DNA of 64,000 nt from Cylindrotheca closterium (lineage: Eukaryota > Bacillariophyta > Bacillariophyceae > Bacillariales > Bacillariaceae), in NCBI GenBank assembly GCA_933822405.4, contig CAKOGP040000557.1, forward strand, positions 372,955 to 436,954, given 5' to 3'. Every line of letters begins with the position of its first letter. The stretch's first letter is position 1. A program made the translations under genes and the position numbers. Below, one piece after another: positions 63,655 through 64,000 of the stretch. The notes under the pieces were generated by a model. It saw nothing but the letters and a program-made list of their open reading frames with translations. It made no database searches and had not been told where the DNA came from.

Positions 63655-64000
63655 CTATGGTGGTTGAAAGGCCTGTACTGCCGATCGAGTTAGGTACTTG
63701 TACTCCTCCAAGGACATGCCCACGGCGGCGACCGACGGCGGTAGTTTCTCTACTACCGTCTTACGACTCTCCACCAAGACCATGTCCAACAACATGCAAC
63801 TAATTGCCTTCCACATTTTGACGGGCAACTTGGGGGCCTCGGACGAATAGTCAAAGGTTCGCAACCAATCGGCAATCCGACTCTCGGCCGTCCGTTGCAA
63901 TTCTTGCTGGAACCCCAGTTCGTGCATGCTCGATGGCAAGTACATTTTGACCATGGCCATTAATCCGGCGCACCGGGAGGCTCCAATGTCGCTGCGGTCT
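63655..64000 (-). CDS. C-terminal part of an unrecognised protein, 5' end beyond the window
   Basis: The frame is open from the right edge down to a TGA at 63655. About 114 residues are visible. They form amphipathic helices (HELGFQQELQRTAESRIADWL, LPVKMWKAISCMLLDMVLVESR) without a catalytic motif. The ATG at 63958-63960 is internal because the frame continues upstream of it. The helical character suggests the end of a solenoid or scaffold protein. I do not recognise the family. Confidence 0.55.
   Translation of the reverse strand, partial: DRSDIGASRCAGLMAMVKMYLPSSMHELGFQQELQRTAESRIADWLRTFDYSSEAPKLPVKMWKAISCMLLDMVLVESRKTVVEKLPPSVAAVGMSLEEYKYLTRSAVQAFQPP

Overview
This window is nuclear DNA from a eukaryote, most probably a pennate diatom. 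The evidence is spliceosomal GT-AG introns of roughly 70-110 nt, bipartite plastid presequences with an aromatic residue at the signal-peptide cleavage site (CPBP protease, acetylglutamate-kinase-like protein, Deg protease, a small Cys-cluster protein), and gene families typical of diatoms: kinase-less LRR membrane proteins, a CRAL-TRIO/DUF6824 protein and COG3899 ATPases. There is no operon structure, and I saw no tRNA, rRNA, CRISPR array or transposon.

Layout, left to right. 1-7.4 kb: 3'-truncated AAA_16 ATPase (-), complex I 21 kDa subunit (+), RagA GTPase with a long insert (-), plastid CPBP protease (+). 7.6-14.3 kb: two LRR membrane proteins (-), here called LRR-A and LRR-B, separated by a small RVxF-type protein split by an assembly gap. 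15.7-22.6 kb: CRAL-TRIO/DUF6824 protein (-), secretory or plastid thioredoxin (-), an unrecognised large helical protein (+). 23.3-27.3 kb: LRR-C (-), with two complete LRR ectodomains and a Cys-repeat tail. 27.6-42.2 kb: RMD1/RMND1-like protein (+), claspin/Mrc1-like checkpoint mediator (-), RBR-like E3 (-), secreted NIDO/vWD protein (-), unknown single-pass protein (-), membrane cupin (+), SURF6 (-), TAZ-finger protein (-). 42.8-48.1 kb: broken MYND/LRR gene (+) and LRR-D (-). 48.7-64 kb: HslV (-), STELLO-like glycosyltransferase (-), plastid Cys-cluster protein (+), plastid acetylglutamate-kinase-like protein (+), mitochondrial unknown (-), DUF3128 protein (-), SLU7 splicing factor (+), thylakoid Deg protease (-), PPPDE peptidase (+), and a partial gene at the right edge (-).

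The most interesting content is the four LRR membrane proteins. All are on the minus strand and share a plan: disordered N-terminal (probably cytoplasmic) region, one membrane segment, an LRR N-cap, 24-residue plant-type LRRs, and a Cys-containing C-cap. Nearly every intron is phase 1 and many exons hold one LRR with a length divisible by three, so repeats can be gained or lost as exons. LRR-C repeats the whole ectodomain and ends in 16-residue Cys/N-glycosylation repeats.

Other points worth attention: a SLU7 whose zinc knuckle is replaced by a Tudor-like segment, a perfect E2F-type site upstream of the claspin gene, a non-coding palindrome (TACCGGTA) seen about a dozen times, and a 127-bp duplication around a 10-N gap that looks like an unmerged contig overlap. 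All splice sites are read by eye from GT-AG signals and frame; no transcript data were available.
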